Below are positions 1-9,301 of a stretch of DNA of 64,000 bases, piece by piece. How positions within the stretch are numbered: position 1 is the first letter of the stretch; every line of letters starts with the position of its first letter. The stretch spans positions 2,244,501-2,308,500 of the forward strand of contig NZ_LR699166.1 in NCBI RefSeq assembly GCF_902459525.1. The letters run 5' to 3'. A program made the translations under genes and the position numbers. The notes beneath the pieces were generated by a model, which saw nothing but the letters and a program-made list of their open reading frames with translations, was not told where the DNA came from and searched no databases. Source of the stretch: Sideroxydans sp. CL21 (GTDB lineage Bacteria > Pseudomonadota > Gammaproteobacteria > Burkholderiales > Gallionellaceae).

Positions 1-209
1 CTCCAGAAATTTAGTATGAATTCTCGATAGCGAACGTGCTCACTACCTGCCGCGATTATACCGCCTCCAAGCCCTTCAAAAGTCGGGGTATATGTCCATA
101 TCTATACCTTTCGATGCACAGGCTAGTCCGTTTGGCATATTGCCCCCCTACTATTTACAAGGATACTTCATCAACCGGCTATAACGTCGACCACGGAACA
201 AAGACAAAA

Positions 210-599
210 ATGGAAGAGAATCGCGAGCATCTGCCTTGCCTGCCAAACTGGGGGGTGCGTTTCCTGTGCGACTGCGGGAAGCAAAACAAGAATATCAGCG
301 TCCATCAGGGCATCGCACTGCAGATTTCGACACATGGCGTGAGTTTATTAAGCGACCACCCTGTCTGCGAACAGAAAAAAATTGCCATGCAATTGATGAT
401 CCCGTCTCTGAACAAAGGTGCTCCTCACAAAATTGTCAAAATCATCGGCAACACTACCCTCACCATCGCGAATGAGGGAAAGTTTCTGACCAAGATCGAA
501 TTTCTGCATTTCGAAGAAAATGGGCAACAGGAATTGAAAAGGAATCTGCATCAATGCGTCGACCCGAATTTCTACGCACCAATCACTCAACGCGATTAG
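210..599 (+). CDS. possible PilZ-like domain protein (129 aa)
   Basis: The predicted protein has a segment, roughly residues 35-120, with the outline of a PilZ fold: a DxSxxG-like turn (QISTHG), a hydrophobic strand with a proline (LMIPSL), then GKFLTKIEFLHF followed by a C-terminal helix ending in LKRNL. PilZ domains bind cyclic-di-GMP through an RxxxR motif ahead of the DxSxxG. I do not see a clear RxxxR here, so binding is doubtful. The ATG at 210 is chosen because homology-like sequence begins after it; no strong Shine-Dalgarno precedes it. The gene ends just before a hairpin that terminates the convergent permease gene. It could equally be a decayed or unrelated ORF. Confidence 0.45.
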   Translation: MEENREHLPCLPNWGVRFLCDCGKQNKNISVHQGIALQISTHGVSLLSDHPVCEQKKIAMQLMIPSLNKGAPHKIVKIIGNTTLTIANEGKFLTKIEFLHFEENGQQELKRNLHQCVDPNFYAPITQRD

Positions 600-622
600 A
601 TTGCTTCGCAACAGAAACACAA

Positions 623-646
623 CGCCCCGACGAAGATGCCGGGGCG
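623..646 (-). terminator. Rho-independent-like terminator of the EamA permease gene
   Basis: A perfect 7-bp stem (CGCCCCG / CGGGGCG) with a 10-nt loop lies 26 bp past the stop codon of the minus-strand permease. It is followed on that strand by a T-rich stretch (TTGTGTTT). It sits between two convergent genes. Confidence 0.6.
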
Positions 647-671
647 CTTCACTGCTCCAAACCGGTTCGAC

Positions 672-1547
672 CTAGTTAGCCACCGGCTTCATCCACCTCT
701 CACCCCAGCGGTGCAGACACAAGCCGGACACGATGCTCGCCGTTCCCAGCCATACCTGGGGCAGCACGGCTTCGTTATTCAATCCGTGTCCCAGCAGCAA
801 GGCCATCACCGGCGTGATCAGGGTAATGAGCGCGATGCGACCGGCCTCCATATGCTTGATGAGGTAGTAATAAAGGGCAAAACCCAGTACCGAACCGAAA
901 GTGCCGAGATAGACCGTCGCAGCCACGGCGCGCTCCGGTATGGCCGCAGGCAAACGCCCATCAGTAAACCACCACGCAGCAAAGAACAGCGGCAGCGCCA
1001 CCACCAGGATACCCAGCGTCATTGCCAGCGGCGGGCTGTCATCGCCGATGCGCTTGAGCCACACAAGGCCAAAAGATTGCGACACCACTGCCAGGAACAA
1101 TGCGACCAGACCCGTAGCCGAACCTGCCGCCAATCCGCCGCGGAATACCAGAAACAGGCCAAGCATCCCCATCACCATCCCGGCGAACTTGCTCGGTGTG
1201 AGCGCTTCTTCCTTCAGCCACAGCATCGCCCCCAGACTGGTGATCAGCGGCGACAAACCATACAGCACCGCGATCGTGCCGGAACTGACGAACTGCGACG
1301 ACCAGTATGTGAGCGCCATCGCGCCGAACATGCTCAGCCCGCCCGCGAGATACGCCTGCAACGCTTTGCGGTGCAGCGGCACGCGCACACGGAACGCGGC
1401 CAGCAAGACCGCGCATAGCAGCATTCCGATGGCCATGCGCATAAACACCGCGAAACTGAAACCGACTCCCAGTGCGCTCCACTTGATGGCGAGCGGCGTG
1501 GTTGACCAAATCAGAATGACCGTAACGAATGCTGCTGGCAGCGACAT
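672..1547 (-). CDS. EamA/DMT-family permease (RhaT-like drug/metabolite transporter)
   Basis: This 291-residue, highly hydrophobic protein has about ten predicted membrane helices arranged as two EamA repeats of five. The first starts with SLPAAFVTVILIWSTTPLAI; the second starts near residue 150 (GSATGLVALFLAVVSQSFGLVWLK). The WSTTP near the N-terminus and the length of about 290 aa are typical of the family. EamA proteins export amino acids, nucleosides or other small metabolites across the inner membrane; the substrate cannot be told from sequence. The ATG is preceded by a purine-rich GAGGAGAAAATC on the coding strand. The gene stands alone, with its own terminator downstream. Confidence 0.9.
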   Translation of the reverse strand: MSLPAAFVTVILIWSTTPLAIKWSALGVGFSFAVFMRMAIGMLLCAVLLAAFRVRVPLHRKALQAYLAGGLSMFGAMALTYWSSQFVSSGTIAVLYGLSPLITSLGAMLWLKEEALTPSKFAGMVMGMLGLFLVFRGGLAAGSATGLVALFLAVVSQSFGLVWLKRIGDDSPPLAMTLGILVVALPLFFAAWWFTDGRLPAAIPERAVAATVYLGTFGSVLGFALYYYLIKHMEAGRIALITLITPVMALLLGHGLNNEAVLPQVWLGTASIVSGLCLHRWGERWMKPVAN

Positions 1548-1578
1548 GATTTTCTCCTCGGCTCAAATCTTAAAGCTC

Positions 1579-1603
1579 CGTTCGCCCTGAGCCTGTCGAA
1601 GGG
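1579..1603. repeat. REP-like intergenic repeat unit (GCCCTGAGCCTGTCGAAGG type)
   Basis: The stretch contains TTCGCCCTGAGCCTGTCGAA plus GGG, a short unit I recognise as widespread between genes in many proteobacterial genomes, often as paired palindromic (REP/REPIN-like) copies. Only one copy is present here, between the permease start and the amidotransferase terminator. No RAYT transposase gene lies in the window. Confidence 0.5.
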
Positions 1604-1621
1604 AAACGGCCAAAAACAAAA

Positions 1622-1647
1622 AGGCCACAGAGTTTCGTCTGTGGCCT
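1622..1647 (-). terminator. Rho-independent terminator of the amidotransferase gene
   Basis: A 9-bp perfect stem (AGGCCACAG / CTGTGGCCT) with an 8-nt loop is followed on the minus strand by TTTTTGTTTTT. It is 135 bp downstream of the amidotransferase stop and is the best intrinsic terminator in this part of the window. Confidence 0.85.
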
Positions 1648-1782
1648 GATGAAATCAGCGAATACCAGATGCTAAGTACTAACTCTCCAGGCCACTCTGC
1701 GTGCGATGCCACGCCTTGCGCATGAATGCGCAGGGGACGGCTCGGACGCGACGAATGGAATGTTTGGAGTTCATGGCTCGGA

Positions 1783-3573
1783 TTATGCGGGGATGGACGA
1801 AACGCCGTCAACGTTAATCTGCAGCCACCATTCCAGCAGCGCGAGATGCCACAGCTTGCTGCCCTGGATGCGGGTGAGATGCGCTTCCGGGTCGGCCAGC
1901 AGTTTCTCCACATAGGCACGCTGATATAAACCGCGGCGAAGACAGGCTTCCGAGTTCAGGATCTCACGCATCTTTTCCAGGAAATCACCGCGTACATATT
2001 TCAACGCCGGCACCGGGAAATAGCCCTTGGGCCGGTCGATCACCGCATCCGGGATCACGCCGCGCGCGATGGCCTTGAGCGGGAATTTGCCGCCCTCCTT
2101 GAGCTTGAGCGACGGTGGCATGTGCGCCGCCAGCTCCACCAGTTCGTGGTCCAGGAAAGGTACGCGCGCCTCAAGCCCCCAAGCCATAGTCATGTTGTCC
2201 ACACGCTTCACCGGGTCGTCCACCATCAGCGCGGTCACGTCCAGGCGGAATACCTCATCGAGGAATTCATCCGCCTGCGGTTTCGCCAACTCGCTTGCCA
2301 CCCAGGCTGCAGTCACATCCGCCACATGGTAGTCCGGGGCGACCATCGCCAAATACTCCTCATGCTCGCGGTCGAAATAATGCTGCGAAAAACGTTCCAG
2401 GGGCGTGCCGCTCGCGGCGTCCATGCGCGGATACCAGAAGTAGCCGCCGAACACCTCGTCCGCGCCCTGCCCTGCCAGTACCACTTTCACATGCTCGGAC
2501 ACCTTTTCGCCGAGCAGATAGAACGCCGTCACGTCGTAGCTGGGCATCGGTTCGCTCATCTGCGCAATGGCTTCAGGCAGGCGCGCCAGTACTTCCGAGT
2601 TTGGAATGGAAAAGCGGTGATGGCGCGTGCCGAAATGTTTCGCCATCAAGTCCGAGAACTCGAACTCGTTGGCGGTTTCCCCTGCCACATCCTCGAAGCC
2701 TATTGAGAACGTGTTCAGGTCATCCACGTGGTCGGCCAGCATGCCGACCAGCAGGCTTGAATCCAGCCCTCCCGACAGCAGCACACCCACCGGCACATCG
2801 GACGCCAGGCGATGCCGCTCCACTGCGCGCGTCATCACGGTGCGCGTTGCGGCGATCCATTCCTGTTCGGAAAGGGTCACTGCCGGTCGTGTCGCGTCCA
2901 GTGACCAGTATCGGCGCAGCGTCACCTCGCCGGACACGGTGAATTTCATCGTGTGCGCGGGCGGCAGCTTCTTGATGCCGGACAGCATGGTGTGCGGCGC
3001 GGGTACCACGCTGTGCAAAGTGAAGTGGTGATGCAACGCAACCGGATTGATGCTGGTATCAACCCCGCCGCCTGCCAGCAGCGATTGCATGGTGGAAGCG
3101 AAGCGCAGCCGCGCCCCGTCCAGCGCATAGTACATAGGTTTGATACCGAAACGGTCGCGCGCCAGCAACAACGACTTGTCGCGCATATCCCACAGGGCAA
3201 AAGCGAACATGCCGTAGAAACGCTGCACACAATGCTCGCCCCAAGCGTGGTAGGACTTGAGTATCACCTCGGTATCGCCATCGGAGAAAAAGTCATAGCC
3301 CATCTCGACCAGTTCGGCACGCAGTTCCTTGTAGTTGTAGATCGTTCCATTGAAGACCAGCGCCAGCTTCAGGTCGTCATCCACCATCGGCTGGTCCGAT
3401 TGTGCGGACAGATCGATGATGGACAATCGCCGGTGACCGAACACCAACGCCCCTCCGTTGAAGAACCCTTCGTGATCCGGCCCGCGCCGCGCCAGTTTCG
3501 CGGTCATGCGCTTCAGCGCTTCCATATCGGGTACTGATTGATCGAAACGCAACTCACCACAGATACCGCACAT
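1783..3573 (-). CDS. asnB: asparagine synthetase family amidotransferase (class II; NAGGN amidotransferase-like)
   Basis: This 596-residue protein has an N-terminal class II glutamine amidotransferase domain beginning MCGICGELRF (Cys2 is the nucleophile after Met removal). A C-terminal synthetase domain follows, with the ATP-pyrophosphatase P-loop SGGLDSS at residues 267-273. Glutamine-derived ammonia is transferred to an ATP-activated carboxylate. The ELRFD start and the VVLAGQGADEVFGGYFWYP segment resemble N-acetylglutaminylglutamine amidotransferase (osmolyte synthesis) more than housekeeping AsnB. However, the usual partner acetyltransferase gene (ngg) is absent nearby. The start at 3573 is set by Cys2 and a GGAG 8 nt upstream; an in-frame ATG 45 nt further up lacks support. 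Confidence 0.85.
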   Translation of the reverse strand: MCGICGELRFDQSVPDMEALKRMTAKLARRGPDHEGFFNGGALVFGHRRLSIIDLSAQSDQPMVDDDLKLALVFNGTIYNYKELRAELVEMGYDFFSDGDTEVILKSYHAWGEHCVQRFYGMFAFALWDMRDKSLLLARDRFGIKPMYYALDGARLRFASTMQSLLAGGGVDTSINPVALHHHFTLHSVVPAPHTMLSGIKKLPPAHTMKFTVSGEVTLRRYWSLDATRPAVTLSEQEWIAATRTVMTRAVERHRLASDVPVGVLLSGGLDSSLLVGMLADHVDDLNTFSIGFEDVAGETANEFEFSDLMAKHFGTRHHRFSIPNSEVLARLPEAIAQMSEPMPSYDVTAFYLLGEKVSEHVKVVLAGQGADEVFGGYFWYPRMDAASGTPLERFSQHYFDREHEEYLAMVAPDYHVADVTAAWVASELAKPQADEFLDEVFRLDVTALMVDDPVKRVDNMTMAWGLEARVPFLDHELVELAAHMPPSLKLKEGGKFPLKAIARGVIPDAVIDRPKGYFPVPALKYVRGDFLEKMREILNSEACLRRGLYQRAYVEKLLADPEAHLTRIQGSKLWHLALLEWWLQINVDGVSSIPA

Positions 3574-3774
3574 GCATAACTCCTGTCCAATTTCTAAAAA
3601 GTCGCAAAGCGCCTCCATCGCACTCTCTCTCTTGGGGGGAGAGATGGAGAGGGGGAACGGACAAGGTTGCTGCGGCGTTCATTCTCCGGAATGACGCTGC
3701 AACCCAGTCCGTTCGGATGCGGGATTATCGCCTACCCTCAAAGCATTTGGGTGAAGCCTGTTAAAATCGTGCCG

Positions 3775-5010
3775 ATGCACACACACCTCACCCCGCAACG
3801 CGAGAAGTATTTCCTGCTTACCCTCGCAGGTATTCAGTTCAGCCACGTCCTCGACTTCATGATCATGATGCCGCTCGGCCCGATCCTGATGCGCGAGTTC
3901 GGCATCAGCACCCATGAATTCGGCCTGCTGGTCGCCTCGTACAGTTTCAGCGCGGCGATCTCCGGCCTCCTCGGCGCCACCTTTATCGACCTCTTCGAAC
4001 GCAAGCGTCTGCTGCTCGCCATATTCGCCCTGTTCGGCCTGGCGACCCTGGCCTGTGCCCTCGCCCCCAGTTACCTCACGCTGATCGCCGCGCGCGGACT
4101 GGCCGGCGCCTTCGGCGGTGTGATGGGTGCGCTGGTGCAAACCATGATAGGCGACACCATCCCCTTCGCGCGCCGTGCCAGAGCCAGCGGCACGGTATCG
4201 ACCGCCTTCTCCCTGTCCACCGTTGCCGGCGTGCCGCTATCGTTGTGGCTGGCGAACCACCTGCAGTGGCGCGCACCGTTCGTCTTCATTGCGGCGCTGG
4301 TCGCGGTGTTCATATTCGTCGGCATCCGCGTGCTGCCCGAGTTGCGCCATCACATCAGCGCCGAGAAACGGGCGCACCCGTTCAGCGCGATGTTTGCAGT
4401 ATTGCGCGATGCCAACCATCTGCGCGCGCTGTTATTTTCCGCGCTGCTCATCTTCTCCGGCTTTACCGTCATCCCTTACATCACGGTATATGCCGTGGGC
4501 AACGTGGGCATCTCGCAACACGACATTCCCTTCGTATACCTCGCCGGCGGAGCAGCGACCTTCTTCACCGCGCGCATCATCGGACGCTGTGCCGATTTGC
4601 GCGGCAAGATCCGGGTCTATCGCCTGATCGCCGTCGCGGCCATGATTCCCCTGCTGGTGGTGACGCATATCGGCGCCTCGCCGCTCTGGATGTGGCTGGT
4701 CGCGACCACGCCCTTCTTCATTCTGGTTTCGGGCCGGTTCATTCCGGCGATGGCGATCATCACCTCGTCCGCCCAGCCGCGGCTGCGCGGTACCTTCATG
4801 TCTCTCAACGCCACCGTGCAATCCTTCGCAATGGGTCTCGCCACCGCGCTGGGCGGTTTCATCATCACGCAGGACAGCACGGGCAGGGTCGTTCATTATC
4901 AATGGGTGGGTTATGTGGCAGTGGCCGCGAACCTGCTGGCGATCTGGTTCGTCTCGCGCATCGTGATGCACGACCAGCATCCCAATCTTCCCGACGTCGC
5001 GCCCAAGTAA
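3775..5010 (+). CDS. MFS transporter (DHA1-like efflux family)
   Basis: The 411-residue protein has about twelve hydrophobic helices. It starts with a first helix of the SHVLDFMIMMPLGPILMREF type seen in DHA1 drug/sugar efflux permeases, and has the loop 2-3 motif region DLFERKRLLL after helix 2. Such proteins are proton-coupled exporters of the inner membrane; no substrate can be assigned. The ATG at 3775 is preferred over in-frame starts 108 nt upstream because the first helix follows it at normal distance. The gene is transcribed divergently from the amidotransferase and lies 64 bp before rutE on the same strand. Confidence 0.88.
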   Translation: MHTHLTPQREKYFLLTLAGIQFSHVLDFMIMMPLGPILMREFGISTHEFGLLVASYSFSAAISGLLGATFIDLFERKRLLLAIFALFGLATLACALAPSYLTLIAARGLAGAFGGVMGALVQTMIGDTIPFARRARASGTVSTAFSLSTVAGVPLSLWLANHLQWRAPFVFIAALVAVFIFVGIRVLPELRHHISAEKRAHPFSAMFAVLRDANHLRALLFSALLIFSGFTVIPYITVYAVGNVGISQHDIPFVYLAGGAATFFTARIIGRCADLRGKIRVYRLIAVAAMIPLLVVTHIGASPLWMWLVATTPFFILVSGRFIPAMAIITSSAQPRLRGTFMSLNATVQSFAMGLATALGGFIITQDSTGRVVHYQWVGYVAVAANLLAIWFVSRIVMHDQHPNLPDVAPK

Positions 5011-5074
5011 AAACGGGTGGTTTTCGTTTAAACTAGCCGGGTCGCTTCCACTCAATCTCTCATAGGAGTACACC

Positions 5075-5671
5075 ATGTCAGGCACACCATTGACCCCGGC
5101 CGCGTTCGATCAGCTTTTTCTCGAAGCACATACCCACAATGCCTGGCAGGACAAGCCGGTTTCGGACGAACTGTTGCATAGCCTCTATGAGACTTTGCGC
5201 ATGGCTCCCACCTCGATGAACTGCAGTCCGGCGCGCATCGTGTTCGTCAAATCCAGAGCGGCAAAGGAAAAACTCAACCCGGCCCTGATGGAAGGCAACC
5301 GCGCCAAGACCATGGCCGCGCCGGTTACTGCCATCATCGGCTACGACACGCGTTTCTACGAGCAACTGCCCAAGCTCTTCCCGCCCATCCCGACCGCACG
5401 CGGCATGTTCGAAAGCAACGCCGCGCTTTCGGACATCACGGCTTTCCGCAACGGCACGCTGCAAGGTGCCTACCTCATCCTCGCCGCGCGTGCACTGGGA
5501 CTCGATTGCGGGCCGATGTCCGGCTTCGACAACGCTGCGGTAGACCAACTGTTCTTCGCGGGAACGAATGTGAAATCCAACTTCCTCTGCAACCTCGGCT
5601 ACGGCGATGCCAAAGGCGTCTATCCGCGCAGCCCACGACTGGAGTTTGCCGAAGCCTGCAGCATCGCCTGA
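5075..5671 (+). CDS. rutE: RutE/HadB-like nitroreductase family protein (putative malonic semialdehyde reductase)
   Basis: This 198-aa protein matches the RutE subgroup of the nitroreductase family in length and motifs: [17 protein letters not shown] near residue 45, an [36 protein letters not shown] stretch, and the C-terminal LGYGD. Family members use FMN and NAD(P)H; E. coli RutE reduces malonic semialdehyde to 3-hydroxypropionate in pyrimidine breakdown. No other rut gene is nearby, so a general reductase or detoxification role is possible. A TAGGAG Shine-Dalgarno lies 7 nt before the ATG. It is followed after 13 nt by the pseudouridine synthase, probably in one transcript. Confidence 0.85.
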   Translation: MSGTPLTPAAFDQLFLEAHTHNAWQDKPVSDELLHSLYETLRMAPTSMNCSPARIVFVKSRAAKEKLNPALMEGNRAKTMAAPVTAIIGYDTRFYEQLPKLFPPIPTARGMFESNAALSDITAFRNGTLQGAYLILAARALGLDCGPMSGFDNAAVDQLFFAGTNVKSNFLCNLGYGDAKGVYPRSPRLEFAEACSIA

Positions 5672-5684
5672 ACATCGGGTCGGC

Positions 5685-6410
5685 ATGAGCAAACTTCCTC
5701 TAGACCGCATCCTGCAATCGCAGGGCTTCGGCACGCGCAAATGGTGCCGCGAACTGATTGAAGATGGCGACGTGAGCATCGCCGGAGTCACTGTCGCCGA
5801 TTGCAAATCGACCTTTGAAACCGACGGCCTCGAATTCAGCGTATACGGCGAACCGTGGAAATATCGCAAGCATGTGTACATAGCGCTGAACAAACCCGCC
5901 GACTACGAATGCTCGCGCAAGCCCAGCCATCACCCCGGCGTGCTTTCCCTGCTGCCCGAGCAATTCGCATTGCGCGACGTGCAACCCGTCGGTCGTCTCG
6001 ACCACGACACCACCGGCTTGTTGCTGATGTCGGACGACGGCTCTTTCATTCATGCGCAGTCATCGCCCAAGCGCCATATCCCGAAAGTCTATGTCGCCAC
6101 CACGCAAGACCCGGTGACACCGCAACTCATCAGGCAGCTATTGGATGGCGTAAAGCTGCATGATGAGCCGGCCCCGCTGGCCGCAGTCGTCTGCAAAATA
6201 CTGGACACGCATAAGCTGGAGATCGTGCTGGAACAGGGTAAGTACCATCAGGTGAAACGCATGCTGGCTGCCGCAGGCAACCACTGCGCGGCATTGCACC
6301 GCTCCGAGATCGGCAGGCTCAAGCTCGATGCCCTGGGATTGGCGGCAGGAGAATGGTGCTACCTGGAAGAAGCAGAGCGGGCACTGCTGACAGGTGACCA
6401 GCCCGATTGA
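5685..6410 (+). CDS. rsuA: RsuA-family pseudouridine synthase (16S rRNA)
   Basis: This 241-aa protein has an N-terminal S4 RNA-binding domain (residues 1-60) and the catalytic domain motif GRLDHDTTGLLL, whose Asp after RL is the catalytic nucleophile. Close relatives of this layout (LNKPADYECS; GKYHQVKRMLAAAGNHCAALHR) are RsuA, which makes pseudouridine 516 in helix 18 of 16S rRNA. RluE/RluF are the alternatives. The ATG at 5685 begins the S4 domain (MSKLPLDRILQSQGFGTRKW); a longer in-frame reading overlaps rutE and adds nothing family-like. It ends 2 bp from the convergent outer-membrane-type gene. Confidence 0.88.
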   Translation: MSKLPLDRILQSQGFGTRKWCRELIEDGDVSIAGVTVADCKSTFETDGLEFSVYGEPWKYRKHVYIALNKPADYECSRKPSHHPGVLSLLPEQFALRDVQPVGRLDHDTTGLLLMSDDGSFIHAQSSPKRHIPKVYVATTQDPVTPQLIRQLLDGVKLHDEPAPLAAVVCKILDTHKLEIVLEQGKYHQVKRMLAAAGNHCAALHRSEIGRLKLDALGLAAGEWCYLEEAERALLTGDQPD

Positions 6411-6412
6411 AG

Positions 6413-7222
6413 CTATTCGAGCGGTACCTCAAGGATCGCCTTGACCACCCAGGGATCCGTCGCATTCACAAAACCGCGCCCGATGCCAAAGTTGGCAACG
6501 AAGCCCCGGATATCGACATCGGTCACCGCGTACAACGTATGGCCGCGTTGATCTGAAGGCAAGGGCTGATTCAGGGCGCCGTATGTCCCGTAATACTCGA
6601 ATCCCCCGCGCACGCCCTCTTCGACGCGGTGCGTCAGCTTCAGCGCCGGCTCGAACTGAGGCAGTCGGCTCACGTTGCTGGCCAACCCCAGATTCAAAAT
6701 CGGATTGAAGCTTACCAGCCACCGCGCATCGCGATAACCGATGATCGGCCTGATCTCCATGGTCGAAATACTGTCCGATACGCGCAAGGTATCGCGTCCG
6801 ACCTCCACGTTCATGCCGTAGAACATGTTCTCGTCGCTCTGCCGCGGCGCAATGTATTTCAGGCGCACGCGCAGCGCATTAAGGAAAGCATTGCCTCCCG
6901 GCGCAAATGCGAACGGGATATACAGACCCGCTTCCAGATTCTTGGTGATGCCATAAGAAAATTCGGGAGTGACCTGCAAAATATGATTGGTCGTCATCTG
7001 CCCCGGATAGTCCGGTGTCTGCGTTCCGTGGACGGTGTAGTTGATGTGCTGTTCCAGGCCGAACTGACCGGGATCATCCATCTCCTCTGTGTACACCTGA
7101 ATCTCATCCGGTGCGGCGAGCACACAGCTACAGTGCATCACGCTGACCGCCAGCACACCCGACAGCAGAATCTTGCGTAGCGGCGCCGAAGTCAACATCG
7201 CCGCGTATTTGTTCCCCCTCAT
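6413..7222 (-). CDS. exported, probable outer-membrane beta-barrel protein of unknown function
   Basis: The 269-aa protein starts with a basic then hydrophobic signal sequence (LLSGVLAVSVMHCSCVLAAP). A mature part with alternating polar/hydrophobic strands follows, for example HILQVTPEFSYGITKNLEAGLYIPFAF and NALRVRLKYI, and it ends in a strand (VVKAILEVPLE). That is the look of small beta-barrel proteins related to transporters or putative metal-resistance barrels, but I do not recognise the exact family. A GGGGAT Shine-Dalgarno precedes the ATG at 7222; an internal ATG 24 nt downstream is also possible. Confidence 0.7.
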   Translation of the reverse strand: MRGNKYAAMLTSAPLRKILLSGVLAVSVMHCSCVLAAPDEIQVYTEEMDDPGQFGLEQHINYTVHGTQTPDYPGQMTTNHILQVTPEFSYGITKNLEAGLYIPFAFAPGGNAFLNALRVRLKYIAPRQSDENMFYGMNVEVGRDTLRVSDSISTMEIRPIIGYRDARWLVSFNPILNLGLASNVSRLPQFEPALKLTHRVEEGVRGGFEYYGTYGALNQPLPSDQRGHTLYAVTDVDIRGFVANFGIGRGFVNATDPWVVKAILEVPLE

Positions 7223-7627
7223 GACCCATCCCCTTTTCTTTCTAATTTGGCGTCGCTACGATCCCCCCAAATCGGATCGTCAGCTTTAATTGGCACTTTT
7301 CGGCAAAATAACCCTATCTGTTCTGGATTGGTCATTTCCTCCCCGTTTCTGTCAGGAAGCGGCGGCATTCAACCTTGCCCGATGATTTTAGTCAATTACC
7401 GTGTATTGGAAATACAGGTCAGCCAGGCAAGTATTGCCGACAGGATGCATATTCCCGAAATAGGGTTTAGCAAACAGCACTCTCAAGCAAAGCCCATTAA
7501 AGATGCCATGGTTTCAGCCGATAACTTAAAGACGTAGGATAGCTTCATTAAGATGTGTGATTGGCAGTAACAGTCCAATCGATCCGACCTGCTTTGGCCA
7601 CACTCGGTTATTGGAAAATAGGTATCT
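7223..7627. other. 405-bp intergenic region upstream of the chemoreceptor
   Basis: The region separates the divergent outer-membrane-type gene and the chemoreceptor. The only convincing content is the sigma-28 promoter at 7498-7524. A short open frame covering 7247-7537 has no ribosome binding site or recognisable protein and is not called. Confidence 0.6.
7498..7524 (+). promoter_or_regulatory. sigma-28 (FliA) promoter for the chemoreceptor
   Basis: The element reads TAAAGATG, 11 nt, GCCGATAA. The flagellar sigma factor consensus is TAAAGTTT-N11-GCCGATAA, so the -10 is exact and the -35 matches at six of eight positions with exact spacing. It lies about 100 bp upstream of the chemoreceptor start, which predicts an untranslated leader of roughly 95 nt and coregulation with late flagellar genes. 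Confidence 0.85.
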
Positions 7628-9301
7628 ATGTCGCTCAAAATAAAATTGTTGGCAACGGTGTTGTTGTTCCAGCTTGCCATCGTCATTCTTGCAATGAATC
7701 TGGGGCCGTCCATTCTGGGATGGGCAGTCTGCATTGGCGTGGCGACAATCTCGCTGGCGGTGTTATACGCGGTAATCAGGTTCAGCCTGTTTGCTCCGCT
7801 GGATAAACTGCGCACCACCATCCAGACAGTCAAAATGGAAGGAAACCTGGCACTGCGCCTGTCTGCCCCCAACGAAGTGACGGAGAGCACTGCAAAAACA
7901 TTCAATGAGTTGCTGGATAATTTCCAGAGCATAGTCGGAAAAGTAATGTTCAATTCCAATCAGGTGGCTGCTTCTGCCCAGTCTCTGGAAGGCATGGCGC
8001 GCCAGGTAACAACCGGATCGCAAACCCAGGAGGATGCTGCGGAAGCGGCCAGTCAGGCCATTGAAGAAATGATAGGCAACATCCAGAGCATTGCAGAAAG
8101 CGCCCGTCTGGCTGCAGACAATGCGCGCGAATCGCGCGAACTTTCCAGCAACGGTGCCAGGATCGCCCAGAATGCAGCCAGTGAAATCGAGCGCATTGCC
8201 CAGGCATTCGAAGACTCGGCTATCTCGATCAACCATCTGGGCGAGCGCACCCAACTCATCAACGGCATCGCAAGTTCCATCAACGACATTGCCGAACAAA
8301 CCAATCTCCTGGCACTGAATGCCGCCATCGAAGCCGCCCGCGCGGGGGAATACGGTCGCGGTTTTGCTGTCGTTGCAGACGAGGTACGTAAACTCGCGGA
8401 ACGGACTTCGACCGCCACCAGGGAGATTGCTTCGGTGACTTCCAGCATAAAGACGGAAACAACTGCGACAATCAGCAAAGTCCAGTCCGGCACAGTTCTT
8501 TCTCGCGATGGTGCCGCTCTGGCACGCCAGGCAGCGGAAGCACTGACCCAAATCAACCACAGCTCCCAAGTCATGCTGGATGAGTCTGCTTCCATCGCCA
8601 CGGCGATTACCGAGCAGACCGTAGCCAGCGAACTCGTCGGGAAGAAAATGCACAACATCCTGCAACTGGTCGAAAGCAACTCCGGCATCGTAGTGAAAAT
8701 GATGGAACAAGCCACCCATCTCGACCATCTGGCAGTCAACCTGAAAGAACTCGACAACGTGTTCAAAATGGGAGAATCAGGTATCAAAGGACTGGAGACC
8801 CATGGCAAGGCTCCCGAGGTGGTCCAGGCTGCTGCACACGCCATTGAAAAGGCACTGGAACAGGCAATTGCATCTGGACGGATCAGCGAAGCCGATCTGT
8901 TCGATGAAAACTACCAGCGAATTCCCAATGTTGAGCCGCCAAAGTTCCATACGCGCTTCGACAAACTGACCGACGATCTGTTTCCCTCTATTCAGGAGCC
9001 GCTGCTCCAGCAATACCCGGAATTCGTGTATGCCGGCGCTGTCGACAGGAACGGATACTTCCCGACGCACAACAGAAAATTCTCGGCGGAGCCAACGGGT
9101 GACATCAAGAAGGACACGCTGCACTCCCGCAGCAAACGCATCTTTAATGACCCCGTCGGCAAACGTTGCGGCAACCACAACCGGCCCTTCCTGATCCAGA
9201 CCTACCGCCGCGACACCGGAGAGGTAGTACACGACATATCGAGCCCGATCTTCGTACGCGGAAAGCAATGGGGCGGGTTCCGCATCGGATACAAGGCCTG
9301 A
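7628..9301 (+). CDS. methyl-accepting chemotaxis protein with C-terminal sensory domain
   Basis: This is a 557-aa chemoreceptor. Two membrane helices (residues about 5-50) are separated by almost no periplasmic loop. A HAMP-like segment ([14 protein letters not shown]) follows, then a signalling domain with the conserved hairpin tip around [20 protein letters not shown] and [16 protein letters not shown]. After residue 400 comes a further domain of about 150 aa ending [20 protein letters not shown] and [10 protein letters not shown] recognise this as the C-terminal cytoplasmic PAS/Cache-like module of a known MCP subgroup. The receptor thus probably senses a cytoplasmic signal. A sigma-28 promoter precedes it; TAGG at the start is a weak Shine-Dalgarno. 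Confidence 0.9.
   Translation: MSLKIKLLATVLLFQLAIVILAMNLGPSILGWAVCIGVATISLAVLYAVIRFSLFAPLDKLRTTIQTVKMEGNLALRLSAPNEVTESTAKTFNELLDNFQSIVGKVMFNSNQVAASAQSLEGMARQVTTGSQTQEDAAEAASQAIEEMIGNIQSIAESARLAADNARESRELSSNGARIAQNAASEIERIAQAFEDSAISINHLGERTQLINGIASSINDIAEQTNLLALNAAIEAARAGEYGRGFAVVADEVRKLAERTSTATREIASVTSSIKTETTATISKVQSGTVLSRDGAALARQAAEALTQINHSSQVMLDESASIATAITEQTVASELVGKKMHNILQLVESNSGIVVKMMEQATHLDHLAVNLKELDNVFKMGESGIKGLETHGKAPEVVQAAAHAIEKALEQAIASGRISEADLFDENYQRIPNVEPPKFHTRFDKLTDDLFPSIQEPLLQQYPEFVYAGAVDRNGYFPTHNRKFSAEPTGDIKKDTLHSRSKRIFNDPVGKRCGNHNRPFLIQTYRRDTGEVVHDISSPIFVRGKQWGGFRIGYKA

Noticed and set aside
3618-3657. Purine/pyrimidine run CTCTCTC...GGAGAGA upstream of the amidotransferase
   Set aside because: It can pair weakly but resembles common GA-rich intergenic sequence, and no regulatory role can be supported.
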